Source of the DNA: Pectinophora gossypiella
Lineage: Eukaryota; Arthropoda; Insecta; Lepidoptera; Gelechiidae
Direction: 5' to 3'
Assembly (NCBI RefSeq): GCF_024362695.1
Contig: NC_065407.1
Location: forward strand, 5,518,001-5,582,000
Length of the DNA stretch: 64,000 bases
Position numbers and translations under genes: made by a program. Below are positions 54,863 to 64,000 of this stretch, piece after piece. Position 1 is the stretch's first letter. The number at the start of each line of letters is the position of its first letter. The notes beneath the pieces were generated by a model, which saw only the letters and a list, made by a program, of their open reading frames with translations, ran no database searches and was not told where the DNA came from.

Positions 54863-55560
54863 TTAACATAACTACATTAAATAATATTTATGAAACTTGA
54901 CGAGCAAGACAATCATGAAAACGGTCATCATACCGTGCAAACAAGCCAGCGTTGTTTGTTTTCTAGATCTTTTTAATCTGCCTACCCCGATTATGAGGTT
55001 ATGAAAGTGACTTATCTGTGTGTCAATGGAATATGCCATTTTTTTCTAGTAAATAGGTACGTTATCTATTAGGCAATCTATGTCTTTCCTGTTACCAATA
55101 TCTAATCCAAGGTAAGGATTGAAGATACGTCTTTCTGAAGTGGTTTTCTTTTTGTAGATTTCATAATCTTATATTATCGGCTACTAGATACTTGTACGCT
55201 ATTATTTGATAATGTCAGAAATTTTCTTTGACTTGGCGATAGTTCAAGTTAAGTATTCCATAAGAGGCACACCTTTTTTATCAATAGTCAATGGGTGTGA
55301 TTCTTGAGTAGATAGCTATTTGTCGAATACTTCAACTATAATACTACGTTTTAAGTGCAAATAGCCTTCAGTGTTGTAGAAGCGGTAAGTGTTTTTTTTG
55401 GATGTATTTTTTAGCGTTCCGTACGGTACGCTCTTTCTACCTCTATACTACACTTATACTACTACTCTGTCTGTCTGTATTTCAGAGCCATTCTAAAGGA
55501 CTAACAGTAATAGATATCTACCCCAGCCGCTTTTTATTTCAAAATACATACGTACATAGA
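54863..55560. other. Intergenic, no gene seen
   Basis: 'ttagcgttccgtacggtacg' at about 55412 and (GTCT)n near 55465 recall decayed DNA-transposon ends. Nothing coding. Confidence 0.3.
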
Positions 55561-55564
55561 TAAT

Positions 55565-56000
55565 CACACGCCTATTTCCCACCAGGGTACGCAGAGACTG
55601 TGGAATTGGGTCGAGTACTATGTTCAATATAAATTATGAAATTCTGCTTGCTAAATATAGGCAGAACTAGAACTAACGAAAAACACATTCTTTTTTCTAT
55701 TTAACTTATTTATTTATAAAAAAAGGTACACCAACATATATAATAAAACTTTAAATAAAATAAAAGTTACATCAGGAATTAGACTGTCACATAACCCAAT
55801 TTATGAATTTTAATTAAAAATTACTTTTCTGTGACGTCACAGTGTGCTTTTTCATGCAATTTGTGTTTTGACGTTTAGTAAACAGTAACTGATTTGACTG
55901 GTTGGAAACTAGTCCATCCATCTGCTTCAATCCTGACACTTCTCTGGATTCGTAAACACTTATCAATCGCTTCATACGCGCACGCTGTTTCAGACAAAAT
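55565..56000 (-). mobile_element. LINE RT-tail fragment split by ~300 bp of AT-rich DNA
   Basis: 55567-55612 and 55915-56000 are consecutive in the family at 376-690 but are separated here. The intervening piece contains another LINE-like AT-rich tail. Confidence 0.4.
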
Positions 56001-56090
56001 AACGGTTTTAATATGGCGGATATGAGTATAACATAGCGTTGTATTACATAGTATTATGTCTATATCTATCCTCGAAGAGGTAGGTGTACA

Positions 56091-56524
56091 TGGGTCGTTC
56101 TTCTTTTTTATCGACAATAAAAAGTCATTTTCTCGTTATATCGGATTTAACATCTTTCATTATAACGGCAATAAATATTTAAAAAAACATCATATAGAGA
56201 TGTGTCTGTAGAGGAGTATTTAGTGTTTCTCTTTATCTTGGTAATATACTGTTGCTTGCAGGCGCATTGCAAAATATATTGTGACAGAGTGGCCCTTTTC
56301 ATCGGAGACAGCATTTCGATTTACCACTCTGTCACAGAATTTTGTGAAAAACAACCAAGCTACGTTAATCACTAATCGAGAAACCGATTAGTATTTCGCT
56401 AGTATTTTAAGTATAATAAGATAACTATATTTTTGGACAATGGAAAGATTAAATAAAATTCTAAAACATATAACATAGCAGAGCGAAGGACAGATCATTG
56501 TCGATAAAAAAGAAGAACGACCCA
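56091..56524. mobile_element. 434-bp element with 28-bp perfect terminal inverted repeats
   Basis: 56091-56118 (TGGGTCGTTCTTCTTTTTTA..) is the exact reverse complement of 56497-56524. An internal 13-14 bp hairpin 'tgtgacagagtgg' / 'ccactctgtcaca' lies at 56280-56337. No ORF. Transposon type unknown; no clear target duplication seen. Confidence 0.6.
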
Positions 56525-56819
56525 CCTATGTTATATATGGTGTTATTCATGCACCCACTACTCGCCAGCTATGTTTTAGATCCATATAATACGTAGAGGA
56601 TCAGCCCAATGCCATTAGTCGGGCTCCAATCCCGGAAACCGCGTGATAAGATGAATAAACTCAGTAGAAATTAAAACACATAATAACGGGTTCTTCCGCG
56701 TTGAAATCAGGGATATGAGACTCCCGATATTTTGACACTGTTGCAAGTGCCATGGTCACGGGATGACTGATGAGATTGGAGTGGAGTAGGCAGATCCATA
56801 ATTTTCTACGGGCAGACAT

Positions 56820-56960
56820 CATCATCATCAGCCCATTAACGTCTCCACTGCTGGGACACGGGCCTTCCCTATGGATGGATAGGGAGGTCGGGCCTTAAAC
56901 CACCACGCGTGCCCAGTGCGGATTGGTGGTTCTTAACGACTGCTAATGCGGCCATTTCTG
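56820..56960 (-). mobile_element. SINE 3' part (same type as 54545-54836), reverse
   Basis: 'catcatcatcagcccattaa', 'tatggatggatagggaggtc' and 'accaccacgcgtgcccagtg' are the complement of the tail at 54700-54830. Confidence 0.6.
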
Positions 56961-57620
56961 GCAGACATATCTGCCCGTTATTATGTGTTTTAATTATGAT
57001 AATAACCGCGTAAACTTAAAACAATATATAAACTCAATCGAGTTCAGCGGTTAAGAGCCCGACCTAGGATTCGAATCCGTAACACTACAATGCAAGTAAC
57101 GCGCTCTTCGAACAGAACTGTCACGCATTTTTAATATAAGTACTTATTTTTATTAACAAGATTTTCCGGTCCGGTTGCATATTTCGTACAAAAATAATGT
57201 AAACTTTGTCTTTAACTGAGGTATATCTTTACCACCTAATTTGATACTTAAATAATCACTTCAAACGCCTTACATCAAATGCATAGCAATCACATTGATG
57301 TTAAGCTTTATCTATGAAGGATTTTAAAATTCCATAAAACGAATTATACTTTGACATAAACTTGACTAAGGCCCCTGATTACCAAACGGGTCATTATATT
57401 CATGTTTAGACTATAAATCGCTTTTTTTATACTGCAACTTTTTTATTATACTAGATATATTATTATCTAGGTAGGTATTGATAATAAAATGATGCTCTTT
57501 GAAACCTGTTTATACCTAATCGTACCTAACCTTTATTAGCTTGACCTTATAAACTATCTTGCGCTCTAACACGCAATCAGAAAAGAATTATCTTTAATTA
57601 TGAAAAAGTATTAGTTTAGC
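56961..57620. other. Intergenic, no gene seen
   Basis: No recognisable repeat or coding feature. Confidence 0.35.
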
Positions 57621-57639
57621 ATTGTTGTTGCAATATCCG

Positions 57640-58045
57640 ATAATGGCGCCCCCGAGTACCGACAGAGGTATTTCGTTTTCCTTTCTTGTGTACTCGCCAG
57701 CTATGTCTGTGAAGAACGTAATATACGATCCCGACGACCCGATTACTCTAGGCATAGAGGCAGTCAATCAGCTCGCGACACCAAACACATCAGGACCACG
57801 CCGGCGGGGCGACAATTTCCCTCAATCAGCGCTTATCACTATCGACCCACTAGGGTCGATGAGTTCTTTCAAATATTTTTCCTCTCAGACGATGCCCTGA
57901 GCTGAGGTTCGCGCTCAACTGGGCACCCTCAGGCCTGTTGTCTTAAACGTTGTACCGGGTGAGAGCCTTCACCGCTCCCCATTTGTCCGGCCAAGTAGTT
58001 AATGCCATCTGCGGCAAATCTACAATAAGTCACTTCAAAAACAGC
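57640..58045 (+). mobile_element. 5'-truncated LINE copy on the plus strand
   Basis: ORF2 C-terminus ('VIYDPDDPITLGIEAVNQLA') and 3'UTR of the same family as 58420-63924, in opposite orientation and only ~375 bp from it. Lacks a long poly(A). A one-base change relative to the full-length copy places the end of the frame elsewhere. Confidence 0.7.
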
Positions 58046-58407
58046 TATGTCTGTCTCATGTAGGTAATAGGGGGTCTTTTTGCATTTGACTAAGATATTA
58101 ATAAGAGATAAAAACTGGCATTTGTTACATAAATTAAACTTAAAATTTTAGTTACGAATGATTAAACTACAGTTAATTATTACAGTTAAACTACAGAACA
58201 CACACACACACACTAATTTTACACACACACACTACTACACTACTTCTGATTCATTGCGATGACAACACAATAATTTGCCGTCTTCTTGACTAAAACCTGC
58301 TATGGTTTGGTCTCTTTGGAAATAACGACGCAAAGTATTATTTCAAATAAGTAAAAATACATCTCATCTGTATTGCTTAAGGGTAAAAATTTAAATGGAA
58401 TCATTTA

Positions 58408-58419
58408 TTTGTAAACACC
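58408..58419. other. LINE target-site duplication, one copy
   Basis: TTTGTAAACACC, repeated at 63925-63936, immediately outside the poly(A) tail and the 5' end respectively. Confidence 0.85.
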
Positions 58420-58610
58420 TTTTTTTTTTTTTTTTTTGACGTGACTTATTGTAGATTTGCCGCAGATGGCATTAACTACTTGGCCGGACAAATGGGGAGC
58501 GCTGAAGGCTCTCACCCGGTACAACGTTTAAGACAACAGGCCTGAGGGTGCCCAGTTGGGCGCGAACCTCGGCTCAGGGCGTCGTCTGAGAGGAAAAATA
58601 TTTGAAAGAA

Positions 58611-61523
58611 TTAATCGACCCTAGTGGGTCGATAGCGATAAGCGCTGAATGAGGGAAATCGTCGACCACGCCGGCGGGGTCGGTATCGGGGTCCTGAAGT
58701 GTTTGGTGTCGCGAGCTGATTGGCTGCCTCTATGGCTAGAGTAATCGGGTCGTTGGGATCGTATATTACGTCCTTCGGGCGCCGATACTTTTCAGTACCG
58801 TCCCTAAGCGGAATGTACTCGGAAGCCGCAACTACCAGGGGATTTGGGTGGTGCGGAGCAGAATCGAAAAAACGTTTGGAAGCTAATTTGAGCCATTGGG
58901 CAATGGTTGGCAGACCTAGGTCAATGTGCAGATTTTCATTGCGAAGGAACCACGGAGCTCCCGTGGCTTTCCGCATGAAACGATTTTGTATTACCTGTAG
59001 ACGGTGAATTTGAGAGGGACTCGCGTGAGCGAAAACTACCCCTGCATAGGTCATGATCGGACGGATGCAAGTCGTGTAGATTTTCACCTTATTCCTAAGG
59101 GACAATTTACTTCGCTTGTTAAGGAGACAATGAAGACGGCCCATTACAAACGCGGCGCGATCGCGCACACGTTTGATATGGGCCTTGAAAGTAAGACGTC
59201 TATCTAAGACTACGCCGAGATATTTGACTTGCTCCTCCCAAGGGATCGGCTTGCCAAACATCGTGATGACTTTAAGTTGACGGCGTGACCGTGGCGTGTT
59301 ATAATAGCCCTTTGAAAAGTACACCGCTGCACTTTTCTCCGGGTTTACCTCGATCCTCCATTTGCGAAACCACTTGCCCAAGGCATTGGCCGCGCGTTGG
59401 AGGATTCCGGTCATCATAACTCGACCACGGCACGAAGAATAGATGGCTGTATCATCCGCAAATAAAGCTAATTCGGTATTAGGAGATTTGGGAATGTCAC
59501 TAGTATATAATGAAAATAGTAAAGGGGAGAGGACGGAGCCTTGTGGGACTCCGGCATGTATCGGGTGCGGTGACGAGAGCGTCCCCTCCACGCGGTAGCG
59601 AAAGGTTCGATTTGAGAGGAAGTCTCGTATGATGTGCACGAGACGGTCTGGCACTCCCAGTGAATAAAGCTTGTAGATCAAGCCGTTGTGCCAGACTTTG
59701 TCGAACGCTTTCGCCACATCGAAAAAGAGCGCTCCCGTAGCGACAGGTTTTTTTAAGTTTAATCTACTAGAGATATGTTCAACAATACGGTGCACTTGTT
59801 GAACGCAGGAGTGTTTGGTTCTAAAACCAAACTGCTCTGGTGGAATAAGACTATTGGATTCGGCGTAGTCCCGTAATCTAGCAAATATGAGCCGCTCATA
59901 AACCTTCCCCATGGAATTGAGGAGACTTATGGGGCGGTAACTCGAAGGTTCGTTTTTAGATTTCCCAGGCTTTGGTATACCAATTACAATTGCTTCTTTC
60001 CACTGCTGTGGAAAGACGCAGTTGCTCAAGGCGACGTTGAATATTGCCGTTAGTAAGCAGATGAGGGGAGCACCGAAGTTTTTAAGGACACGATTCGTGA
60101 TACCGTCTGAGCCAGGGGCTTTTCGGGTATGAAATCTTTTGATAATACCTAGTACCTCTTCCTCAGTTACCTGTGGAAGAGGAGGATCGGCGGGAGGTAC
60201 TGAAGCCCTACGCTGAACTTCAGAGTTCACCGTCGAGAGGTGCCTACGATCGATAGGGAGAGTGCTGGGCGAGCATTGGGCTTCGAGACTGTCGGCAAGG
60301 CATTCAGCTTTTTCGTCATCGTCGAAAGCGGGGGGTTGGCTAGGCCTATTGAGAGGGGGAGTAGGAACAACCGTATCCTTTTGAAGAGACCTAGACAGCT
60401 GCCAGATGGCCTGGTGGTGGGGCTCAATGCCGCTCAAAAGATTATCCCACCGATTCTGTCGCATGTCATTAATACGTTTTCTTACAGTATGCTGCAAGAG
60501 ACGCAAATGACGGCGACATTCCTCGGTGCGATTGGAATCATATGCGCGGGTGGCTGCGTTTTTCTCCGTTAGCAGATCACGGATGTCGGTAGGCAGTTTC
60601 CAGCGATGGTCTTCCATCTCCGGAACCTGTTTTGAACTTTCGTTCAAAACCGACCTCACGTGATCCGTGAGGGAGTTAATAGCTGTCGAGGCCTCCTCTA
60701 AGGAGGTTATTTCTACTGGGATACTATCTAAGTACACTGAACTGGAAGACTGGAGGCCTTCGGCCACCTTCTCCCAGTCCAGCACTGTCTTAGGGGGTGC
60801 TGGATTATCAGGGGCGTCTAAACGGGAGCCTAGTTTTAATATAACAGGTCGGTGGTCGGATTGTAACTCGTGTAGTACTTCTATAGAACATAAACGTAAG
60901 TTTATGTTCTTTAGAAGCGCCAAGTCGAGTATTTCTGGTCTGTGATTCAAGTCAGGGGGATATCTAGTGGGCTGCAATGGTGTTATTATATCATAATAGA
61001 GGGGCTCGGCTAGAGTTTCTAATACCCTGCCTCTTGTGTTTGTTGTTAAGCAACTCCAAGAAAGATGTTTAGCGTTAAGATCACCTGCAATTATGACTGA
61101 ATTACTGAGATTAAAGAGGGCTTCGAGGTCACTTCTAAGTAACCTCTTGGAGTTATTAGGAGATAGATAAGCCGACACTAATGTGATCGGCTGATGTCCT
61201 GTCATTCCTACTCGACAGATCGAAGCCTCAATGTCAGTGAGGTCAGGTGGGTCTATAGGGATACAGTGAAGTGACTTTCTATAATAAATGAGAGTGCCCC
61301 CTTTGGGCGCACAGATCCTGTCGTTTCGCACTAGATTATAATTTGCCATCTTGGGGTCGCGGTTAGAGGGTTTGAGGAAAGATTCCTGCACTAATAAAAT
61401 ATCTACCTGATGATGTTTTACAAACTCATGAATCTCTGCACGTTGACCTAAGATGCCATCAGCATTGAAAAAACCTATTGTAAGGGAACGCGGTTTGACT
61501 CTACTTTTATTCGTACAATCCAT
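58611..61523 (-). CDS. LINE ORF2: apurinic-type endonuclease and reverse transcriptase
   Basis: 970 residues. Endonuclease domain 1-230: E47 (LLVQESF), GDLN 147-150, SDHRP 222-226. Reverse transcriptase about 465-760: 'APGSDGI', 'IPKPGKSKNEPSSYRPISLL' 516-535, 'FFDVAKAFDKVWH' with D602, 'GVPQGSVLSPLLF' 658-670 and 'FADD' 688-691. All catalytic residues are present. The C-terminal region includes 'YLGVVLDRRLTFKAHI', usual for Jockey-type elements. Nicks target DNA and reverse-transcribes its own RNA in place. Start ATG lies inside the end of ORF1 (17-nt overlap), which implies reinitiation or a similar mechanism. Confidence 0.93.
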   Translation of the reverse strand: MDCTNKSRVKPRSLTIGFFNADGILGQRAEIHEFVKHHQVDILLVQESFLKPSNRDPKMANYNLVRNDRICAPKGGTLIYYRKSLHCIPIDPPDLTDIEASICRVGMTGHQPITLVSAYLSPNNSKRLLRSDLEALFNLSNSVIIAGDLNAKHLSWSCLTTNTRGRVLETLAEPLYYDIITPLQPTRYPPDLNHRPEILDLALLKNINLRLCSIEVLHELQSDHRPVILKLGSRLDAPDNPAPPKTVLDWEKVAEGLQSSSSVYLDSIPVEITSLEEASTAINSLTDHVRSVLNESSKQVPEMEDHRWKLPTDIRDLLTEKNAATRAYDSNRTEECRRHLRLLQHTVRKRINDMRQNRWDNLLSGIEPHHQAIWQLSRSLQKDTVVPTPPLNRPSQPPAFDDDEKAECLADSLEAQCSPSTLPIDRRHLSTVNSEVQRRASVPPADPPLPQVTEEEVLGIIKRFHTRKAPGSDGITNRVLKNFGAPLICLLTAIFNVALSNCVFPQQWKEAIVIGIPKPGKSKNEPSSYRPISLLNSMGKVYERLIFARLRDYAESNSLIPPEQFGFRTKHSCVQQVHRIVEHISSRLNLKKPVATGALFFDVAKAFDKVWHNGLIYKLYSLGVPDRLVHIIRDFLSNRTFRYRVEGTLSSPHPIHAGVPQGSVLSPLLFSLYTSDIPKSPNTELALFADDTAIYSSCRGRVMMTGILQRAANALGKWFRKWRIEVNPEKSAAVYFSKGYYNTPRSRRQLKVITMFGKPIPWEEQVKYLGVVLDRRLTFKAHIKRVRDRAAFVMGRLHCLLNKRSKLSLRNKVKIYTTCIRPIMTYAGVVFAHASPSQIHRLQVIQNRFMRKATGAPWFLRNENLHIDLGLPTIAQWLKLASKRFFDSAPHHPNPLVVAASEYIPLRDGTEKYRRPKDVIYDPNDPITLAIEAANQLATPNTSGPRYRPRRRGRRFPSFSAYRYRPTRVD

Positions 61524-62553
61524 TATTAGGTTTAAATTGGGACAGGGAGTCTAATAAACTGTCAAGTTGACTAAGGGCCGACTTAAAGAGAATACTAAAT
61601 TCCCTAAACTGGTTGACAGGAAATGCAGAGGCCTGAGGGGCCATCGCAGGAACCGGACGAGACGCGAGAGGGGCTGCAGGAATACCTAAATTGCTACTAG
61701 ATTGGGCGCGGGGCGGATTTGTGGCTCGGACGATAGCCGGGGGACGAGTCCATGCGGATGGACGCTGCGGCGCGAGTTTGGTCTGCGTGAGTGGCAGAGC
61801 CGGGAAATCGCGAGTAGAGTGCGAGGAAGGGGCCATATGGGCTTTAGTGGGACCGGGTTGGGAAGCTGCAGCGCGGGCTGCCCTTCGTTGGGCTACCTTG
61901 TGGTGGGTGCGTGGAGCCTTGGTGCATCCGCGATAGTTCGCAGGATGACCTTGCTGACCACACAGCACACAGCTAGGGGGTTCTACCTCGTTTTTGCCTC
62001 TAAGGCAATCCGAGGTAGCGTGATCCCCTAGGCGCTTTACGCACCTAGGCTTGGCATGGCAATGCCTACTAGAATGCCCGTAAAGTTGGCATCTATGACA
62101 CTGCGTTGGGGGGCCTCCCTTATGGGGAGTTTCCACTTTAAGGCCAGATAGACCGCAACAAGTCTTCAGGTTGAAGATCTTCTTGCCCTCATCCGTCCTT
62201 TCTAATATGACTGTGACCATGTCATACGGGACCTGGCCACGACCGCGATGCATACGGTGCACCTCAAGCACCGGAAAACCGTTGTTAACAAGGTCCTCCT
62301 TAACAAGAGTGGTTTCCCACTCCTTAGGAATTCCCTTTATGATGATACGGAGGATACGTTCCTCCGGGAGGGCGTAGGTATGGAATTGTATTCCTCTACC
62401 TTTCAGAATTGTAGTGAGCTTTCTATGCTCAGAAGATGACGGGACTTGAATTTTGATCCCATCTTGGGTCGTGCGGGCGCTGGTGATTACGATGTTCTCC
62501 TCTTTCGCCCGAAGGGAGACTTCGTTCCACCTATTTTTGTCCCTCATATACAA
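61507..62553 (-). CDS. LINE ORF1, second part: PRE/C2HC and zinc-knuckle nucleic-acid binding
   Basis: 348-codon frame. 'IIIKGIPKEWETTLVKEDLV' and 'VPYDMVTVILER' mark the PRE_C2HC-type domain, followed by Cys/His knuckles: 'CHRCQLYGHSSRHC', 'CVKRLGDHATSDC' and 'CVLCGQQGHPANYRGC'. The second has Arg where the family usually has Cys, so it may not bind zinc. The C-terminus is Pro/Ala-rich. The 5' part of the protein is in another frame (62544-63146). Forms the RNA-coating protein of the element. Confidence 0.85.
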   Translation of the reverse strand: MYMRDKNRWNEVSLRAKEENIVITSARTTQDGIKIQVPSSSEHRKLTTILKGRGIQFHTYALPEERILRIIIKGIPKEWETTLVKEDLVNNGFPVLEVHRMHRGRGQVPYDMVTVILERTDEGKKIFNLKTCCGLSGLKVETPHKGGPPTQCHRCQLYGHSSRHCHAKPRCVKRLGDHATSDCLRGKNEVEPPSCVLCGQQGHPANYRGCTKAPRTHHKVAQRRAARAAASQPGPTKAHMAPSSHSTRDFPALPLTQTKLAPQRPSAWTRPPAIVRATNPPRAQSSSNLGIPAAPLASRPVPAMAPQASAFPVNQFREFSILFKSALSQLDSLLDSLSQFKPNNGLYE

Positions 62554-63146
62554 GGGCGGAGGGGTGGGACCTTTTTGTACTTGAGTGCCGCTGATGGCAC
62601 TTTTACAATTGAGAGCCTTAGAAGGGCTGGAAGGGGCCTTACGGGCCTCGGGGATGGAAGGACCTTAGCAGGCTCAGATTCGCGGTGACGGCGGGCTCGT
62701 TTTCCCTTACGGCCCTCCACGAGCGTGAATATGTCCTCCGAAGAGGACGACTCCACACACTCCGACGACGAATCGGACTCGGTAACGTCCATAAGAACAT
62801 CGCACGATTCCTCATCGTCACCGGCGAGGAGGGTAGCAGGGGAAGGGGAAGACGCGCGCGATTGGGACAATGCAAGAGACGCGGCGGGGTGGGCAGACGC
62901 AATAGGCCGGGCAGTGCCGGGAAGCGACGCGAGAGGGGCGGCGGGGCCGGCGGTCGCGGGGAGACAAGGTGACGACGCGCGGTCGGCACGAGCACTATCG
63001 ACGCGGGGCGCGGAAGGCAAGGTTAACGCCGCAACTTGCGGTACTAAGCGGCATATCTCAGCGTAAAGCGCGCTGCTTTTATCCGCTAGGATATGCGTCA
63101 AAATGATTTTACCGATTTCGGCCCACAGCTCGGAGCTGTCGGCCAT
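62544..63146 (-). CDS. LINE ORF1, first part
   Basis: 200 codons from an AAAATGGCC start: 'MADSSELWAEIGKIILTHIL', then Ala/Pro/Ser-rich and acidic text (SDSSSECVESSSSEDIF), then basic text (GRKGKRARRHRES). Ends 10 nt into the frame of the second part, in a -1 relation. The junction has CAAAAAG in zero-frame register C AAA AAG. This is either a one-base deletion in a once-continuous ORF1 or a -1 frameshift site. Confidence 0.8.
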   Translation of the reverse strand: MADSSELWAEIGKIILTHILADKSSALYAEICRLVPQVAALTLPSAPRVDSARADRASSPCLPATAGPAAPLASLPGTARPIASAHPAASLALSQSRASSPSPATLLAGDDEESCDVLMDVTESDSSSECVESSSSEDIFTLVEGRKGKRARRHRESEPAKVLPSPRPVRPLPALLRLSIVKVPSAALKYKKVPPLRPCI

Positions 63147-63806
63147 TTTTAAGGGACGGCCAATCTGCTATATAATAATTACTACCGCTTCGCAAAAGCG
63201 TTCCTCAGAGAATAAGCGGCGCAAGAAACTCTGAGGCGATCGCTCGCTAACTTTCGCAACTCGAGTGGGATTGCTCGAGGGTGTGTAAGAGTGAGTTTTG
63301 CCTCTTTGCTTGGGGTTAACAAAGAAGATGTGTGCTTATGGTGTGCCCTAAGCTGGTATCCCTTTGCCGATCTTAATGTGCAAGAGGGTTCCTATGCTCT
63401 AAGTGCGGAGGGTTTTTACACCCCGAAACACGAAGAGAAAAATATAAGGGGTAGAGATTGGTCACTCTACCCCGGGTGACAGCTAGGGTCGACTAGGGTA
63501 GACCCCAAGGCCGGTGGTTCTAGCCCCGTCCGGGTAATATGCCTGCCTCAAAGTGAGGCAAGCGGACGCCCCAGGGCCACGTCCCACTCAGCTTAGTTAA
63601 CACCGCAAGGTATCCACTGAGGACCACGAAACTGTGGTTTTAAAATTAAAATCGATGCAACTGTAAAATAACAGTCGTTATTTTATCCTTGAAACTTAGA
63701 TAAGCCAGCAAGTTCTGAAAAGAACTATTGTTGACTCAATGAATGGCGGCAGGGTCACGCCAGCAGGTAGCCGGCAGACAATGGCGGCACGGGGCGCGGG
63801 GCGCGC
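63147..63806 (-). other. LINE 5'UTR
   Basis: GC-rich, non-coding, about 650 bp here (the upstream part with GC repeats is listed separately). Contains self-complementary pieces such as 'gcctgcctcaaagtgaggca' and 'ggtcgactagggtagacccc'. Confidence 0.6.
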
Positions 63807-63872
63807 GGCGGGGGGCTGCGAGGCGCAGCGCGGGGGGCTGCGGGGCGCAGCGCGGGGAGCTGCGGGGCGCAG
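63807..63872 (-). repeat. Three 22-bp GC-rich tandem repeats in LINE 5'UTR
   Basis: Units 63807-63828, 63829-63850 and 63851-63872 follow 'cgcggggggctgcggggcgc' + 'ag' with one to three changes each. Location just downstream of the LINE start suggests a promoter-associated repeat. Confidence 0.75.
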
Positions 63873-63891
63873 CTCGGGACCTCTGAACAAA

Positions 63892-63924
63892 CGACCGTTC
63901 GGGACGGCCGCTCGACGCAGAGTG
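63892..63924 (-). promoter_or_regulatory. LINE internal promoter: Inr-like start and DPE match
   Basis: The element's first bases (minus strand) CACTCT resemble an arthropod initiator with A at 63923 as +1. GGTCG at 63896-63892 falls exactly at +28 to +32 and matches the downstream promoter element RGWYV. TATA-less Inr+DPE promoters are known for Jockey-type LINEs. Confidence 0.6.
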
Positions 63925-63936
63925 TTTGTAAACACC
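63925..63936. other. LINE target-site duplication, second copy
   Basis: TTTGTAAACACC; see 58408-58419. Confidence 0.85.
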
Positions 63937-64000
63937 GAAAATGGCTCCAAGTTTGTGAAATGACTTGCTATGTTTAAATAGCAACTCGAGCTAATGCAAT

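Larger units (their letters stand above)
58420..63924 (-). mobile_element. Full-length Jockey-clade-like LINE, 5,505 bp
   Basis: Bounded by the 12-bp duplication TTTGTAAACACC. The minus strand runs from CACTCTGCG.. (63924) through a ~780-bp GC-rich 5'UTR, ORF1, an ORF2 overlapping ORF1 by 17 nt, a ~170-bp 3'UTR and an 18-nt poly(A) (58437-58420). ORF2 is intact; ORF1 has one frame change near 62560. Truncated relatives lie at 26408-27075, 51500-51605, 54350-54862 and 57640-58045, so the family has been active here repeatedly. Confidence 0.9.

Noticed and set aside
56280..56337. microRNA precursor
   Set aside because: The stem is only 13-14 bp, too short for a typical pre-miRNA.
62639..63066. 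Long plus- and minus-frame ORFs opposite LINE ORF1
   Set aside because: Shadows of the GC-rich ORF1 coding region; low-complexity Arg/Pro/Gly composition only.
63696..63984. Ala/Arg-rich ORFs at the right edge
   Set aside because: Produced by the 22-bp GC repeats in the LINE 5'UTR; no start context or domain support.
1..64000. CRISPR arrays, bacterial operons or riboswitches
   Set aside because: Introns, SINEs, LINEs and polyadenylation signals show eukaryotic DNA; the regular repeats found are minisatellite or transposon structures without spacer-like variation.

Overview
The window reads as AT-rich, repeat-laden nuclear DNA of a lepidopteran insect. This is inferred from the mixture of tRNA-derived SINEs, palindromic MITEs, LINE 3' ends with A-rich or microsatellite tails and TTAA-flanked MITEs, and from the insect-type Polinton. 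I see no convincing host protein-coding gene. Almost everything that can be read is mobile DNA in various states of decay. Two elements look complete: a Polinton/Maverick at 32251-49959 and a full-length Jockey-like LINE at 58420-63924.

Region by region. 1-32250 is an intergenic repeat graveyard. It holds LINE 3' fragments (near 0.4, 14.0, 17.5, 18.7, 23.4, 25.1, 26.4-27.1, 28.6 and 29.2 kb), SINEs, a recurrent palindromic MITE, a tandemly doubled foldback element with SINEs in its loops (10052-11638, 8-bp target duplication), a 337-bp near-perfect palindrome (30452-30788), and a short GC-rich segment (27.3-27.8 kb) that could be promoter-like. 49966-58400 is similar debris, including a SINE nested in a LINE fragment and a 434-bp element with 28-bp perfect terminal inverted repeats. 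58420-63924 is the complete LINE on the minus strand: 12-bp target duplication, poly(A), two ORFs, and a GC-rich 5'UTR with an Inr/DPE-like start.

The Polinton is 17,709 bp. It is bounded by the 6-bp duplication CCCGTT and by terminal inverted repeats identical over 274 bp, so it looks young. The plus strand (32.9-39.8 kb) carries a compact virion/integration block: packaging ATPase, a conserved protein of unknown role, a fibre-like small protein, integrase with chromodomain, a protein with a parvovirus-type PLA2 domain, adenain-like protease, penton-like minor capsid protein, a 47-residue basic peptide, double-jelly-roll major capsid protein, and a nuclease-like protein. Many of these overlap by a few bases (ATGA or TGATG junctions). 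The minus strand (40.1-47.1 kb) carries an intact protein-primed DNA polymerase B and two genes I do not recognise. Both of these have clear spliceosomal introns, unlike the rest of the element. One has a cassette exon that toggles between a 97- and a 234-residue product. The other has three phase-consistent exons, and a decayed duplicate of its last exon sits against the 3' end of polB. Between these genes and the right end lies an array of about eight 150-bp repeats bracketed by short inverted repeats.

Working model: ATPase, capsid proteins and protease would assemble and package particles, PolB and integrase would replicate and insert the element, and the spliced genes would be host-adapted accessory or regulatory functions. 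That role for the spliced genes is inference only.
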